Assembly: GCA_021325235.1 (NCBI GenBank)
Contig: JAJPHN010000013.1
Location: forward strand, 61,399-125,398
Source of the DNA: Terriglobia bacterium
GTDB lineage: Bacteria > Acidobacteriota > Terriglobia > Bryobacterales > Bryobacteraceae
Reading direction: 5' to 3'
Length of the DNA stretch: 64,000 nucleotides
Made by a program: the position numbers and the translations under genes. Under the pieces are notes generated by a model. It was not told the origin of the DNA and did not search any database. It saw only the letters and a list, made by a program, of their open reading frames with translations. Positions 10,116 through 19,586 of the stretch are shown piece by piece; positions within the stretch are counted from its first letter, which is position 1, and each line of letters starts with the position of its first letter.

Positions 10116-10916
10116 ATGTTTCCCAAACTCATCAGCATTGGCTCCTTCTGGATTCCGACCTATGGCGTGCTGGTCGCGCTCGGGTTTCTCGCAGGGCTCT
10201 GGATTACGCTGCGGCTGGCGAAGCGCGCGGGCCTGCCGCACGAAAAAATTACGAATCTCGCCGTTTACTGCGTCATCTGGGGCATTGTGGGTGCCAAGCT
10301 GTTCATGTTTCTCTTCAACCTGGGCGATTACGTGCGCAATCCCGGGCAGATCTTCTCGATGGATACGCTACAGGCGGCGGGTGTTTTCCATGGCGGCTTT
10401 CTGGCGGCAATTCTGTTTGCAGCATTCTACATACGACGCGAGCGATTACCCGTACTTGGCACGATGGATGTTTTTGCACCCGGTATTGCCATTGGACAGG
10501 CGATCGGACGTCTCGGCTGCTTTGCCGCGGGCTGCTGCTGGGGGCGCGAGTGCGACCTGCCCTGGGGCGTGCGCTTCCGTTCCGATGCCGCCGCTCCAGT
10601 GCCGCTCGATAAGCCTCTGCACCCCGTTCAGCTCTACGAATCGGCCGCCGATCTGCTGATTTTTTGGTTCCTGTACCGGCGTGCGCAGCAGCAGCATCCT
10701 GCCGGCCGGATTATCGGCCTGTACATGGTCCTTTATTCGACGGCGCGCTTCATTATCGAGTTTTATCGCGTTCACGAGCAGTCGCTGGTAGGCCCGTTCT
10801 CGCTGACGCAATGGATCGCGCTCGGCGTATTCGCTGCGGGATTGGTGATTCTGTCGCGAAAGCGAGGCGTTGGGACGCAGCCGCTGCCACCTCGCTACGC
10901 CGCGGCGAAACAGTAG
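10116..10916 (+). CDS. lgt: Prolipoprotein diacylglyceryl transferase
   Basis: 266 residues, multi-pass membrane protein. It has the Lgt signatures HGGFLAA (conserved His), GRLGCFAAGCCWG (the family G-R-x-GCF-x-x-GCC-G block) and HPVQLYES. It transfers diacylglycerol from phosphatidylglycerol to the lipobox cysteine, the step before LspA cleavage. It starts 4 bp after the lspA stop, so ileS, lspA and lgt form one transcription unit. It is convergent with the following oxidoreductase gene, with 9 bp between stops. Lipoprotein substrates in this window include the proteins at 21271-21879 and 35185-35805. Confidence 0.96.
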   Translation: MFPKLISIGSFWIPTYGVLVALGFLAGLWITLRLAKRAGLPHEKITNLAVYCVIWGIVGAKLFMFLFNLGDYVRNPGQIFSMDTLQAAGVFHGGFLAAILFAAFYIRRERLPVLGTMDVFAPGIAIGQAIGRLGCFAAGCCWGRECDLPWGVRFRSDAAAPVPLDKPLHPVQLYESAADLLIFWFLYRRAQQQHPAGRIIGLYMVLYSTARFIIEFYRVHEQSLVGPFSLTQWIALGVFAAGLVILSRKRGVGTQPLPPRYAAAKQ

Positions 10917-10925
10917 CCCAATCGT

Positions 10926-13900
10926 TCACACACCGCGATCGAGCGGCGAACGCTTCGAAAGCAGGAGCGACCCGGCGAGCAGAACCGCGCCGGCTCCCAG
11001 CGCTGCCGTGAGCACCGGGTAAGACGCTTCCTCCTGCACCCAGCCTGTTTCGATATAGCGCCCCTTGTGTGCCTGCGGCTGTCTCAGCGCCATCTGCAGC
11101 ACTTCGGCCGTGTGCATGGCGTGGCGGCGCGTTCCGTGCATAATCTGTTCGCGGCAGCTGAAGCCATCCGCGACGATCAGTGTGTCCCGATCGGCCGAGC
11201 GCACACGCGGCAGCAGCACACGTTCGCCGATCTTCATCGAGATGTCGTAGTGATCCGCCTCGTAACCAAAGGAGCCGGCGAGCCCGCAGCAGCCTGAATC
11301 GAGAACCTCTGCATCGAGCCCGGCACGTCGCAACAGACTCTCTTCGTGCTTCATGCCGACCAGCGCCTTCTGATGGCAGTGCCCGTGGACCAGCGCTCTG
11401 CGTTTGAGTGCAGGCGGCCGATAACCCGCGTGGTCCAGAAATTCACCAAACAAGAAGCTCTGCACCCGCAGGCGCTGTGCATCGCGATCGCCCGGGAACA
11501 GATTCGTCACTTCATCGCGAAACACCGAGCCGCAGCTCGGCTCCAGAAACACCCCCGGCGTTCCGGCGCTGATCTCGTCGCCAAGCGCGTCCAGAATGCG
11601 ACGGGCGTGCGCTTTGGCTTCGGTCAGAAGGCCGTAGTCGTAAAGCGGCCGTCCGCAGCAGAAATTCTGTTCCGGTACCTTCACCTGAAAACCGGCGGCT
11701 TCGAGCACTTCCACCGCGGCTTTCGCCGTGTGCGGGAAAAAGTAGTTGTTGAAGGTATCGGGCCAGAGAATCACGGGGCGTCCGCTGGCATGGCCGTTCC
11801 TGCGTGCGCGCTGCGCGAACCAGCTCTTGAACGTCTGCCTGGCGAACGCCGGCATTTTGCGCTTTTGTGTAATTCCGCCCGCAGCTTTGATCAGATCCGC
11901 GAGGATAGGCGTGTGCGTGACAGCGTTGACCAGTTCCGGGAAATGCTGCGCGATTTCAGCCCAGCGGAAGATCATGCCCATCGCGTAGGCGCTCATCGGA
12001 CGTTTGCGGTTTTCGTAATAGTGCGAGAGAAATTCCGCTTTGTAAGTGGCGACATCCACATTCACCGGACAATCGCCTTTGCAGCCCTTGCAGGAAAGGC
12101 ACAGATCGAGCGCCTCTTTGACAGGCTCGCTTTTCCAGCCATCCTCGATCACTTCGCCGCGCAGCATCTCGAACAGGAGGCGAGCGCGGCCGCGCGTGGA
12201 ATGCATCTCTTCGCGCGTGGCATGAAAACTCGGGCACATGGTGCCGCCATCCAGCCCGCGGCATTTTCCCACACCGAAACAGCGCTCGGTCGCTTCCGCG
12301 AAGTTGGCGTGATCGTCGGGAAATTGGAAGACCGTGAGCACCGGCTTCGGCTTGTAATCGGGACCGGTGCGCAGGTTCGTATCGAGCGGGTAGGGATCCA
12401 CCACTTTGCCCGGATTCATCTTCCATTGCGGATCCCAGATCGCCTTGAACTGCCGGAAGGCAAGCACCAGGTCGGAGCCGAACATGACCGGCAGCAGTTC
12501 GGCGCGCGCCTGCCCGTCGCCATGCTCGCCCGAAAGCGATCCGCCGTGACGAACCACGGTATGCGCCGCCTCGACCATAAACTCGCGATAGCGCCGCACA
12601 CCTTCTGCCGTTTTCAGGTCGAACGTGATGCGCGCGTGGATGCAGCCATCGCCGAAATGGCCGAACAGTGTGACGCGGTAGCCAAACTTGTCGAGCAGCT
12701 TGTAGAAATCGCGCAGATACTTGCCGACGTTCTCGGGCGGCACCGCCGCATCCTCCCAGCTCGGCCACGAATCTTCGACACCCGGTATGCGGCTCGCACC
12801 GACGCCGGCTTCACGAATGTGCCAGATTTTCCTCTGCTCCGCAGGATTCTCGATGAGACGAATGCCGAGGTGATCGTGATCGCCCGCCCGGATGCGCTCC
12901 ATGGCCTTGCGCGCGCGCTCATTCGCTTCCTTATGCGTCTCGCCACCATACTCGGCAAAGAGCCAGGTATCACCTTTCGGCAGCAGGCTGGTGCCTTCGA
13001 GCGGCTGGCCTTTACGCTGCTCGTTGTCGATTACTTTGTGATGAAACGCCTCGAGCGCAATCGGGCCGAGCTCGCGGATGGCGCAGGCGTGGTCGCCGGC
13101 CGTGAAGACGTCGGGATAAGCGATCACCACCAGCGCGCGATATGGAGGGCTGTGCAGCAGCCGCATCTTTGCCCGGAGAACGACGACGCAGGTACTTTCG
13201 GTCCCAACCAGCGCGCGTGCGACCTGAAAACCCTTTTCCGGTAGAAGCTCGTCGAGGTTGTAGCCCGAGACGCGCCGCGGAATGTTTGGGAAGCGCTCGC
13301 GAATACGGTCGGCATAGCGATCGCGCAGGCGTTTGAGTTTTGCATAGATTTCGCCGCGCTGGCCGCCCCCTTCAATGATCGACTGGAGCTCGCTTTCACT
13401 GGTCGCGCCGACTGTCAACCGCAGCCCGTCGTAGGTGAGAATGTCGAGCGCTTCGACGTTATCGGACGTACGGCCGCCCATAACGGAATGCGCGCCGCAG
13501 GAATTGTTGCCGATCATGCCGCCGAGCGTGCAGTAGGCGTGGGTAGCGGGATCGGGCGGCAGAATCAGGTGATGTTTTTCGGTAGCGGCTTTGAGGTCGT
13601 CGCAGATTGCGCCCGGCTCGACCCAGGCGTACTTCTGCCGCCGGTTCACTTCCAGAACGCGGTTCAGATACTTCGAAAAATCGATGACGATCGCGGTATT
13701 GCAGCACTGCCCGGCGAGGCTCGTCCCGCAGCCGCGGCCCAGAATCGGCGCTTCGCATTCGCGGCAGAGCGCTACCGTCTCAATGACGTCCTCGTATGTG
13801 CGCGGGATGACGACACCGATCGGCACCTGCCGGTACATGGAAAGATCGGAGGCGTACAGCGCGCGCGAACCTGCGTCGAAGCGAACTTCGGCATGAGTGC

Positions 13901-13967
13901 GCCGCCGCAGTTTCGCCGCAAGCGCCTCGGCTTGCGAGGTGCTGAACGGCTGTTCGGCGGGAAGCAT
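10926..13967 (-). CDS. FAD-linked oxidase / Fe-S / CCG-domain fusion (D-lactate dehydrogenase-type)
   Basis: 1013 residues in one chain. The N-terminal PCMH/FAD_binding_4 domain (about 45-200) carries VPIGVVIPRTYEDVIETV and LGRGCGTSLAGQCCN. It is followed by an FAD-oxidase C domain (to about 520; HFGDGCIHARITFD, SGEHGDGQAR). A 4Fe-4S ferredoxin segment has GKCRG...MCPS and CLSCKGCKGDCP. Two heterodisulfide-reductase-type CCG segments follow (NFCCGRPL; HCHQKALVG...DSGCCGLAGSFG). A single hydrophobic helix near the extreme C-terminus (YPVLTAALGAGAVLLAG) suggests a membrane anchor. Such fusions oxidise 2-hydroxyacids (D-lactate, glycolate, 2-hydroxyglutarate) and pass electrons to quinone; the substrate cannot be fixed from sequence. 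Confidence 0.87.
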   Translation of the reverse strand: MLPAEQPFSTSQAEALAAKLRRRTHAEVRFDAGSRALYASDLSMYRQVPIGVVIPRTYEDVIETVALCRECEAPILGRGCGTSLAGQCCNTAIVIDFSKYLNRVLEVNRRQKYAWVEPGAICDDLKAATEKHHLILPPDPATHAYCTLGGMIGNNSCGAHSVMGGRTSDNVEALDILTYDGLRLTVGATSESELQSIIEGGGQRGEIYAKLKRLRDRYADRIRERFPNIPRRVSGYNLDELLPEKGFQVARALVGTESTCVVVLRAKMRLLHSPPYRALVVIAYPDVFTAGDHACAIRELGPIALEAFHHKVIDNEQRKGQPLEGTSLLPKGDTWLFAEYGGETHKEANERARKAMERIRAGDHDHLGIRLIENPAEQRKIWHIREAGVGASRIPGVEDSWPSWEDAAVPPENVGKYLRDFYKLLDKFGYRVTLFGHFGDGCIHARITFDLKTAEGVRRYREFMVEAAHTVVRHGGSLSGEHGDGQARAELLPVMFGSDLVLAFRQFKAIWDPQWKMNPGKVVDPYPLDTNLRTGPDYKPKPVLTVFQFPDDHANFAEATERCFGVGKCRGLDGGTMCPSFHATREEMHSTRGRARLLFEMLRGEVIEDGWKSEPVKEALDLCLSCKGCKGDCPVNVDVATYKAEFLSHYYENRKRPMSAYAMGMIFRWAEIAQHFPELVNAVTHTPILADLIKAAGGITQKRKMPAFARQTFKSWFAQRARRNGHASGRPVILWPDTFNNYFFPHTAKAAVEVLEAAGFQVKVPEQNFCCGRPLYDYGLLTEAKAHARRILDALGDEISAGTPGVFLEPSCGSVFRDEVTNLFPGDRDAQRLRVQSFLFGEFLDHAGYRPPALKRRALVHGHCHQKALVGMKHEESLLRRAGLDAEVLDSGCCGLAGSFGYEADHYDISMKIGERVLLPRVRSADRDTLIVADGFSCREQIMHGTRRHAMHTAEVLQMALRQPQAHKGRYIETGWVQEEASYPVLTAALGAGAVLLAGSLLLSKRSPLDRGV

Positions 13968-14060
13968 TCCGTCTGTGAGAATCGCGCGCCGCAGCTTGCG
14001 TTACGCAATTTTCTTTCTCCTGATTTGACGCCTCAAAATGCTTTCGATAAGGTTGCAATT

Positions 14061-15404
14061 ATGCCAACCTCGTTGACTTCCGAGGAAGTTTCCGCGCTTA
14101 CGCGCAAGCTCAATTACGGTACCTGGCGGTTTCAAAAAGGCTGGAACCCGCTGCATGTGGCCGATGCCGAGGGCTGCTATTTCGTCGATGCCAACGGCAA
14201 ACGGTATCTTGATTTTTCCGCGCAGCTGATGTGCGTGAACCTGGGCCACAAGAACCCTGCGGTCATTCGCGCGATTGAAGAACAGGCACGCAAGCTGCCC
14301 TACATTGCGCCCGGTTATGCAACCGATGCGCGGGCCGAGCTCAGTCAGCTGCTGCTGGAGGTGCTGCCGCGCGGGCTCGAGAAATTCTTCTTTACCACTT
14401 CAGGCACGGAAGCGAATGAGGCAGCTTTCAAGATCGCGCGCATGTTCACCGGAAAAAGCAAAATCCTGGCGCGCTACCGCTCTTTCCATGGCTCGACCAC
14501 CGGCTCTATTTCAGCTACCGGCGGACTGCGCCGCTGGCCGATTGAGCCCGCTGGCAAAGGCCACGGTTTCATCTTCGGTCCGGAGGTGAATTGCTATAAA
14601 TGCCCGATCAGGCATACCTATCCGGGTTGCGACATTGCCTGCGCCGACTACCTCGAACATATGATCGAGAACGAAAGCGATGTTGCGGCTGTGCTGGTGG
14701 AGAGCGTGGTGGGAACGAATGGCGTGCTGGTACCGCCGCCCGAATATTTCCCGCGTCTGCGCCGGATCTGCGATCGCCACAATGTACTACTGATCGCCGA
14801 TGAAGTGATGTCCGGCTGGGGACGGACGGGCAAGTGGTTCGCCATCGATCACTGGAATGTTCAGCCCGACATTCTCGTGACGGCCAAAGGGATCACGTCG
14901 GCCTATGTCCCGCTCGGCCTTTGCGCGACCACTACGCGCATTGCCGATTACTTCGAAGATCATCTCTTCGCGCACGGGCACACCTACGAAGCGCATCCTC
15001 TGACGCTCGCGCCCGCTATTGCAACCATTCACGAGATGCGCCGCCTGAACCTGGTCGAGCGTTCGCGCGAACTGGGCGAATACCTCGGAGAAAAGCTGCG
15101 CGCGCTCGTGGATAAGCACCCGTCGATCGGCGATGTGCGCGGCCTAGGCCTGTTCTGGGCGGTCGATCTGGTCAAGAATCGCGCGACAAAGCAGCCTCTG
15201 AACACCAAGCAGGACAAGATCGAAGGGAAACCGACGATCGTGGACAAGGTTGCCGCTGAGATGGTGAAAAACGGCGTCGCCATCAACCCGTGGGTAAGCC
15301 ACCTGGTGATCGCGCCTCCGCTCATCATCGAGAAGAGCGAGATCGATTTTGGCGTTAACGCGCTCGATCAGGCTCTGGCGATCGCCGATCAGGCGGTCGA
15401 ATAG
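14061..15404 (+). CDS. Class III PLP-dependent aminotransferase
   Basis: 447 residues from ATG 14061. An upstream in-frame extension is antisense to the oxidoreductase gene and is rejected. Signatures are FFTTSGTEANEAAFKIARMF (cofactor phosphate contact), LLIADEVMSGWGRTGKWF (Asp to pyridine N) and DILVTAKGITSAYVPLG, with the Schiff-base Lys in TAKG. The family uses omega-amino donors with pyruvate or 2-oxoglutarate. The sequence is near the taurine/beta-alanine:pyruvate and aspartate-family branches, but substrate is not determinable. It is divergent from the oxidoreductase and 41 bp upstream of a class I aminotransferase, so paired amino-group handling is possible. Confidence 0.88.
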   Translation: MPTSLTSEEVSALTRKLNYGTWRFQKGWNPLHVADAEGCYFVDANGKRYLDFSAQLMCVNLGHKNPAVIRAIEEQARKLPYIAPGYATDARAELSQLLLEVLPRGLEKFFFTTSGTEANEAAFKIARMFTGKSKILARYRSFHGSTTGSISATGGLRRWPIEPAGKGHGFIFGPEVNCYKCPIRHTYPGCDIACADYLEHMIENESDVAAVLVESVVGTNGVLVPPPEYFPRLRRICDRHNVLLIADEVMSGWGRTGKWFAIDHWNVQPDILVTAKGITSAYVPLGLCATTTRIADYFEDHLFAHGHTYEAHPLTLAPAIATIHEMRRLNLVERSRELGEYLGEKLRALVDKHPSIGDVRGLGLFWAVDLVKNRATKQPLNTKQDKIEGKPTIVDKVAAEMVKNGVAINPWVSHLVIAPPLIIEKSEIDFGVNALDQALAIADQAVE

Positions 15405-15445
15405 CGCACTCGCCGCCCTTGCAGGCGTTAAAGTATAAGTTACCG

Positions 15446-16636
15446 ATGCAAGCCACTGCCGAGATAGCCGAACGTATATCTACTATCAGCGTTTCTTCTA
15501 CGATGAAGGTGGCCGCGGATGCCGACCGTCTGCGCCGCGAGGGCGCCGACGTGGTCGATTTCGGCGCGGGCGAGCCCGATTTTCCGACCCCGCAAAACAT
15601 CAAACAGGCCGCCATCGCCGCTATCGAAGCCAACTTCACGCGCTATACCAATACCAGCGGCACACCCGAACTGCGCGCTGCGATCTGCGAACGCCACAAG
15701 CAGGATTTCGGCACCAACTACTCTGCCGCGGAGTGCCTCGTTACTGTCGGCGGTAAGCACGCCATCTTCAATCTCGTTCAGGCGCTGGTGAACCCGGGCG
15801 ATGAGGTCATCATTCCGGTGCCGTACTGGGTCACGTATAAGGATGTGGTGAACTACGCCGGTGGGCATTGCGTCTTCGTCGACAGCGACGAGAACAACGG
15901 CTTCGAAGTAACGGCGAAGATGATCGAGCGCCAGCTGACGCCGAAAACCAGGCTGATCATCATCAACTCTCCCTCAAACCCGAGCGGCGCCGTGATCGAA
16001 GAAGCTGAATTCCGCCGCATTCTCGAGCTGGCAAACCAGCACAACGTCTATCTGATGACGGACGAATGCTACTGCCATTTCGTGTACGACGGTAAGCCGT
16101 TTTCGATTGCTGCAGCGCCGAACGCGAAGGATACCGTCGTGGTGGCCGGTTCCCTATCGAAAACGTACGCGATGACCGGCTGGCGCATCGGTTTTGCTCT
16201 GGCCCCCGCGCCTCTCATCACGGCCATGAGCAAGCTGCAGAGCCACTCGACCTCGAATCCCACTTCGATCGCGCAGAAGGCCGCGCTCGAAGCGATGAAG
16301 GGTTCGCAGGATTCGATTCCCGAGATGCTGGCCGAGTACCGTAAGCGCCGCGATTTCGTGGTGGCACGGCTGCGCCAGATTCCGGGTGTCACGATTGGGA
16401 CGCCGAAGGGCGCTTTCTACGCGTATCCGAATATCTCGGTTGCGTACCGCAGCGGCCGCATTAAAAACTCGCTCGATTTCGCCGCTACGCTCCTGGCCGA
16501 CGAGCATGTGGCTGTCGTTCCGGGCGAAGCTTTTGGCACGAACGATCACATTCGTATCTCGTACGCGACCTCGATGAAGGAACTCGAGCGCGGGCTCGAC
16601 CGTCTGCACAAATTTATCGAGAAAGTAAGCGCGTAA
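15446..16636 (+). CDS. aspC: Class I aminotransferase, aspartate aminotransferase-like
   Basis: 396 residues from ATG 15446 (MQATAEIAERI). A GC-poor ATG 27 bases earlier is less likely. It is a fold-type I, subgroup 1-gamma aspartate/prephenate aminotransferase-like protein: FGAGEPDFPTPQNI, TNTSGTPELRAAI, SPSNPSGAV, LMTDECY, and the PLP-lysine block VVAGSLSKTYAMTGWRIGF (Lys after LS). The C-terminal Arg binding the substrate carboxylate is in DHIRISYA. It interconverts aspartate and 2-oxoglutarate with oxaloacetate and glutamate. It lies directly downstream of the class III aminotransferase. Confidence 0.9.
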   Translation: MQATAEIAERISTISVSSTMKVAADADRLRREGADVVDFGAGEPDFPTPQNIKQAAIAAIEANFTRYTNTSGTPELRAAICERHKQDFGTNYSAAECLVTVGGKHAIFNLVQALVNPGDEVIIPVPYWVTYKDVVNYAGGHCVFVDSDENNGFEVTAKMIERQLTPKTRLIIINSPSNPSGAVIEEAEFRRILELANQHNVYLMTDECYCHFVYDGKPFSIAAAPNAKDTVVVAGSLSKTYAMTGWRIGFALAPAPLITAMSKLQSHSTSNPTSIAQKAALEAMKGSQDSIPEMLAEYRKRRDFVVARLRQIPGVTIGTPKGAFYAYPNISVAYRSGRIKNSLDFAATLLADEHVAVVPGEAFGTNDHIRISYATSMKELERGLDRLHKFIEKVSA

Positions 16637-16690
16637 CGCAGATCGGCGCGCGCCTCGCCGGCCCAGGGTTATAGAATTCATAGTCGAACT

Positions 16691-18217
16691 ATGAAGCTCT
16701 CCGTTCTCCTGCTCGCCTCCTCGCTTTTCGCCTCTGCGCTGTTCGGTGCGGACCTCACCGGCAAATGGTCGGTCACCTCAACTCCGCCCAACGGCGGGCC
16801 GCCGCACGAGACCACGCTCTACCTCATCCAGCAGGGCGATCTGCTGACTGGCTATCTCTTCTCGCGCAATCAGAACGAACCGATCGAGCATGGCAAAGTA
16901 ACCGGCTCAAGTATCTCGTTCGAGATCGTGCGCGACAACTTCGGCGAAAAGCGCGTCTCCGAATACAGCGGCACCATCGAAGGCGACACGCTGAATCTGC
17001 AGATGCCGGGCTGGGAGGACCATAAGGGACCGGTCTTCCATCTGCAGCACGTCTCGAGCGAAAAGCCGGGCGCGATGCCGGAGCCGCCGAAGAAAGTTTC
17101 GCTGCCTGCCGCCAAGCCCGTACCCTACAACGGCCTCGCCAAGACGCCGCCCATGGGTTGGAACAGCTGGAATAAGTTTGCGAGCAAGGTGAGCGACCGA
17201 CTGGTGCGCGAAACCGCCGATGCCATGGTGGCGAGCGGAATGAAGGATGCCGGCTACATCTACGTCAACATCGACGACACCTGGGAGGCTGGGCGCGATG
17301 CGCAGGGCAACATTCAGACCAACTCCAAATTCCCCGACATGAAAGCGCTCGCCGATTACGTGCATAGCAAGGGGCTGAAGCTTGGCATTTACTCTTCGCC
17401 TGGACCTAAAACCTGCGCCAATTACGAAGGCAGCTATCAGCACGAGGAACAGGACGCGAAGACCTACGCGGGCTGGGGCATCGATTACCTGAAGTACGAC
17501 TGGTGCAGCGCGTCGCAGGTCTACGATTACCATTCGATGCCGGCCGTCTACGCCAAGATGGGCGAGGCGCTTTTGCACAGCGGGAGACTAATTGTCTACA
17601 GCCTCTGTCAGTACGGCGTATTCCATGGCCCGCAGTGGGGCGCAAGCGCCGGCGGGAATCTCTGGCGCACCACCGGCGACATTCAGGACAGCTGGAAATC
17701 GATGTCGCACATCGGCTTCGACCTGCAGCTCAATCTCGATCAGTATGCGAAACCCGGACACTGGAACGATCCCGACATGCTCGAGATCGGCAACGGCGGC
17801 ATGACGGATACCGAATATCGCACGCACATGAGTCTCTGGAGTTTGCTGGCTGCACCGCTTCTCGCCGGCAACGATCTGCGTCACATGTCGAAGGAAACTC
17901 TCGCAATTTTGACCAATCGCGAAGTGATTGCCGTCGATCAGGATCCGCTCGGCAAAGAAGCCACCCGCGTGTCGAAAGACGGCGACCTCGAAGTCTGGGC
18001 TCGCCCGCTTGAAAACGGTGGCGAAGCGGTGGGGCTGTTCAATCGCGGAGCCACGACCGCCACCGTCACGGCCCGCGGTGCTGACCTCAAACTGACAGGT
18101 TCGTACAAAATTCGCGACCTATGGGCGCATGCCGATCGCGGGGAGTTCAAGGATCAGTATTCGGCCGAAGTTCCGTCCCACGGCGTGGTATTGATCCGGC
18201 TCGATCGCGGCCGTTAA
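16691..18217 (+). CDS. Secreted GH27 alpha-galactosidase
   Basis: 508 residues. The signal peptide covers about residues 1-20 (LLLASSLFASALFGA). An N-terminal beta domain (about 21-130) of a type common in secreted acidobacterial enzymes is followed by the GH27 barrel: TPPMGWNSWNKF, NIDDTWE, LKYDWC and WRTTGDIQDSW. By family precedent Asp270 in KYDWC is the nucleophile and Asp330 in TGDI the acid/base. HWNDPDMLEIGN is also conserved. A C-terminal beta-sandwich ends the protein. It hydrolyses terminal alpha-galactosides outside the cytoplasm. With the GH51 enzyme at 21965 it points to plant polysaccharide use. Confidence 0.92.
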   Translation: MKLSVLLLASSLFASALFGADLTGKWSVTSTPPNGGPPHETTLYLIQQGDLLTGYLFSRNQNEPIEHGKVTGSSISFEIVRDNFGEKRVSEYSGTIEGDTLNLQMPGWEDHKGPVFHLQHVSSEKPGAMPEPPKKVSLPAAKPVPYNGLAKTPPMGWNSWNKFASKVSDRLVRETADAMVASGMKDAGYIYVNIDDTWEAGRDAQGNIQTNSKFPDMKALADYVHSKGLKLGIYSSPGPKTCANYEGSYQHEEQDAKTYAGWGIDYLKYDWCSASQVYDYHSMPAVYAKMGEALLHSGRLIVYSLCQYGVFHGPQWGASAGGNLWRTTGDIQDSWKSMSHIGFDLQLNLDQYAKPGHWNDPDMLEIGNGGMTDTEYRTHMSLWSLLAAPLLAGNDLRHMSKETLAILTNREVIAVDQDPLGKEATRVSKDGDLEVWARPLENGGEAVGLFNRGATTATVTARGADLKLTGSYKIRDLWAHADRGEFKDQYSAEVPSHGVVLIRLDRGR

Positions 18218-18330
18218 ACCAATTCTTCCCGAAGTCCGGTCCGAGAATCAGGCGTTTGGCCGGCATTGTGAAGCGAACGCGTGCATAATCCTCGAGAACT
18301 GGGATAAAATACAGTCTCAAAGGAGGAATC

Positions 18331-19191
18331 GTGTACGCTTTCTTAAAAAAGCCCTTATTTTGGTTCCTAACTGCCGTTTCGCTGTTTGCCGTTAATCTCT
18401 CCGCCGACACCGTTACGTTTGCACAATTTCAGGAAGCCGGGGCGGGCGGAAATGATTTCACGTTCATCAATTCCGGTTCAAGTGCAGTTTTCGAAAGCCG
18501 GAATCCCAAGACGGGCGCCTCGAGCGTCCCGGTCACGTTCTCGTTTCTCGGTTTTGCGGGCAATCAACTGCCGAGCGATCTGCAGGGACCGCAATCGGCG
18601 CAGATGAGCTTCTATATCAAAACGACCCAGCACGTCACAAGTCTTGGTAATCAATTCGACCAGAATCTGTATTCGCAAAATGCGAGTGGATTGCCGAATT
18701 ACGGCACGATCACGTTTACCCGTACCACGCCCGATAAGGAACTTAACCAGACGAACCTGCTGACGGTTTCGTTCTTTGCCATTGCGGACGGGCTCGACGG
18801 GGCCCGCAAGGGCCAGACGGCGACGCTGAGCGCCGACAACGAAGCGAATTTCGGACCCGGCCAGATCGATTACGTGCAATTTTCTTCGTCCTACATCGAT
18901 TTCGCTCAGGGTTCGGACGAAAATCTGGCGCTTTCTTTTACCAGTGCGAACCCCTGCTTTTCCATTTACAAGAATGTGACCGCCGCCAGGCACGGCTGCG
19001 TCACCAGCGGCACGGCGCTCCTGAACTTCCTCCACAATTTCACTGCCGCCGGCACCGGAACGTTCGCCTCCGACCCTCCGCCGACTTCTGTGTTTGCAGT
19101 CCCTGAGCCGGCCAGCGCTTGCCTGCTCCTGCTGGGCGCGCCCGCTGTTATCGGCTATCTGCGCGGCCGCGCTCGCCGCTCGCGCGCCTGA
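18331..19191 (+). CDS. PEP-CTERM sorted exported protein
   Basis: 286 residues from GTG 18331, chosen because a perfect AGGAGG lies at 18321-18326. The signal peptide is about residues 1-26. The body is rich in Ser, Thr, Asn and beta-strand pattern without a recognised enzymatic motif. The end has VPEPASACLLLLGAPAVIGYLRGRARRSRA: PEP motif, hydrophobic helix and Arg-rich tail, the exosortase recognition architecture. Exosortase itself is not in the window. A frameshifted antisense PEP-CTERM remnant abuts its 3' end (19210-19523). Confidence 0.85.
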   Translation: MYAFLKKPLFWFLTAVSLFAVNLSADTVTFAQFQEAGAGGNDFTFINSGSSAVFESRNPKTGASSVPVTFSFLGFAGNQLPSDLQGPQSAQMSFYIKTTQHVTSLGNQFDQNLYSQNASGLPNYGTITFTRTTPDKELNQTNLLTVSFFAIADGLDGARKGQTATLSADNEANFGPGQIDYVQFSSSYIDFAQGSDENLALSFTSANPCFSIYKNVTAARHGCVTSGTALLNFLHNFTAAGTGTFASDPPPTSVFAVPEPASACLLLLGAPAVIGYLRGRARRSRA

Positions 19192-19209
19192 CCGCGACCA
19201 CACCGGTTG

Positions 19210-19523
19210 GCGCTCTCCAGCATGAAGCCTGCGCCTGCGGCCTAGCACCGCTACAAGAGTCGTCAGACCAGCCACGATACTGCCGAGAGAGGCTGGCTCG
19301 GGCGAAGACGGAAGAACGCCGGGCGCTGTCTCCACAGTGAACTGCTGCGCCTGCGAGAACTCGTTCCTACCGCTGTGCAGGAAGCGGTTTGCGTCTCGAC
19401 CAGATTACAAGCAAGATTTCCCGCAATGCTTACTGCGGCGTACGTTTGAAATGAAGATGCGCTACTTACAGCTGCGGCGGCAAGCAGTAAGCAGGACGCC
19501 AATCCAAAATGTTTCCGGCACAT
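19210..19523 (-). pseudogene. Frameshifted remnant of a small PEP-CTERM protein
   Basis: This lies in the 395-bp gap between the PEP-CTERM gene and the methyltransferase. On the minus strand a good start (ATG at 19523, preceded by AGGA) opens a signal-peptide-like N-terminus MCRKHFGLASCLLLAAAAV, continuing to about CTAVGTS. In a second frame from about 19360 downward the sequence reads EFSQAQQFTVETAPG, then SPEPASLGSIVAGLTTLVAVLGRRRR, a textbook PEP-CTERM tail. The two halves are in different frames, and no stop follows the tail before it runs into the neighbouring gene. Both facts indicate decay. A sequencing indel is the alternative. Confidence 0.6.
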
Positions 19524-19586
19524 CTCAGTCCTGCGTTCGGGAGTGCAAATAGATGGCCATTTGTGGCCCGCTGATTTGCAGGGTGC

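Noticed and set aside
11346..13244. 632-codon open frame on the plus strand opposite the FAD/Fe-S oxidoreductase
   Set aside because: It is antisense to a protein with complete family motifs. The encoded sequence is Arg/His/Ala-rich with no domain pattern, a typical GC-rich shadow frame.
13488..14060. N-terminal extension of the class III aminotransferase
   Set aside because: These 191 codons lie opposite the oxidoreductase gene. The family begins at the ATG at 14061.
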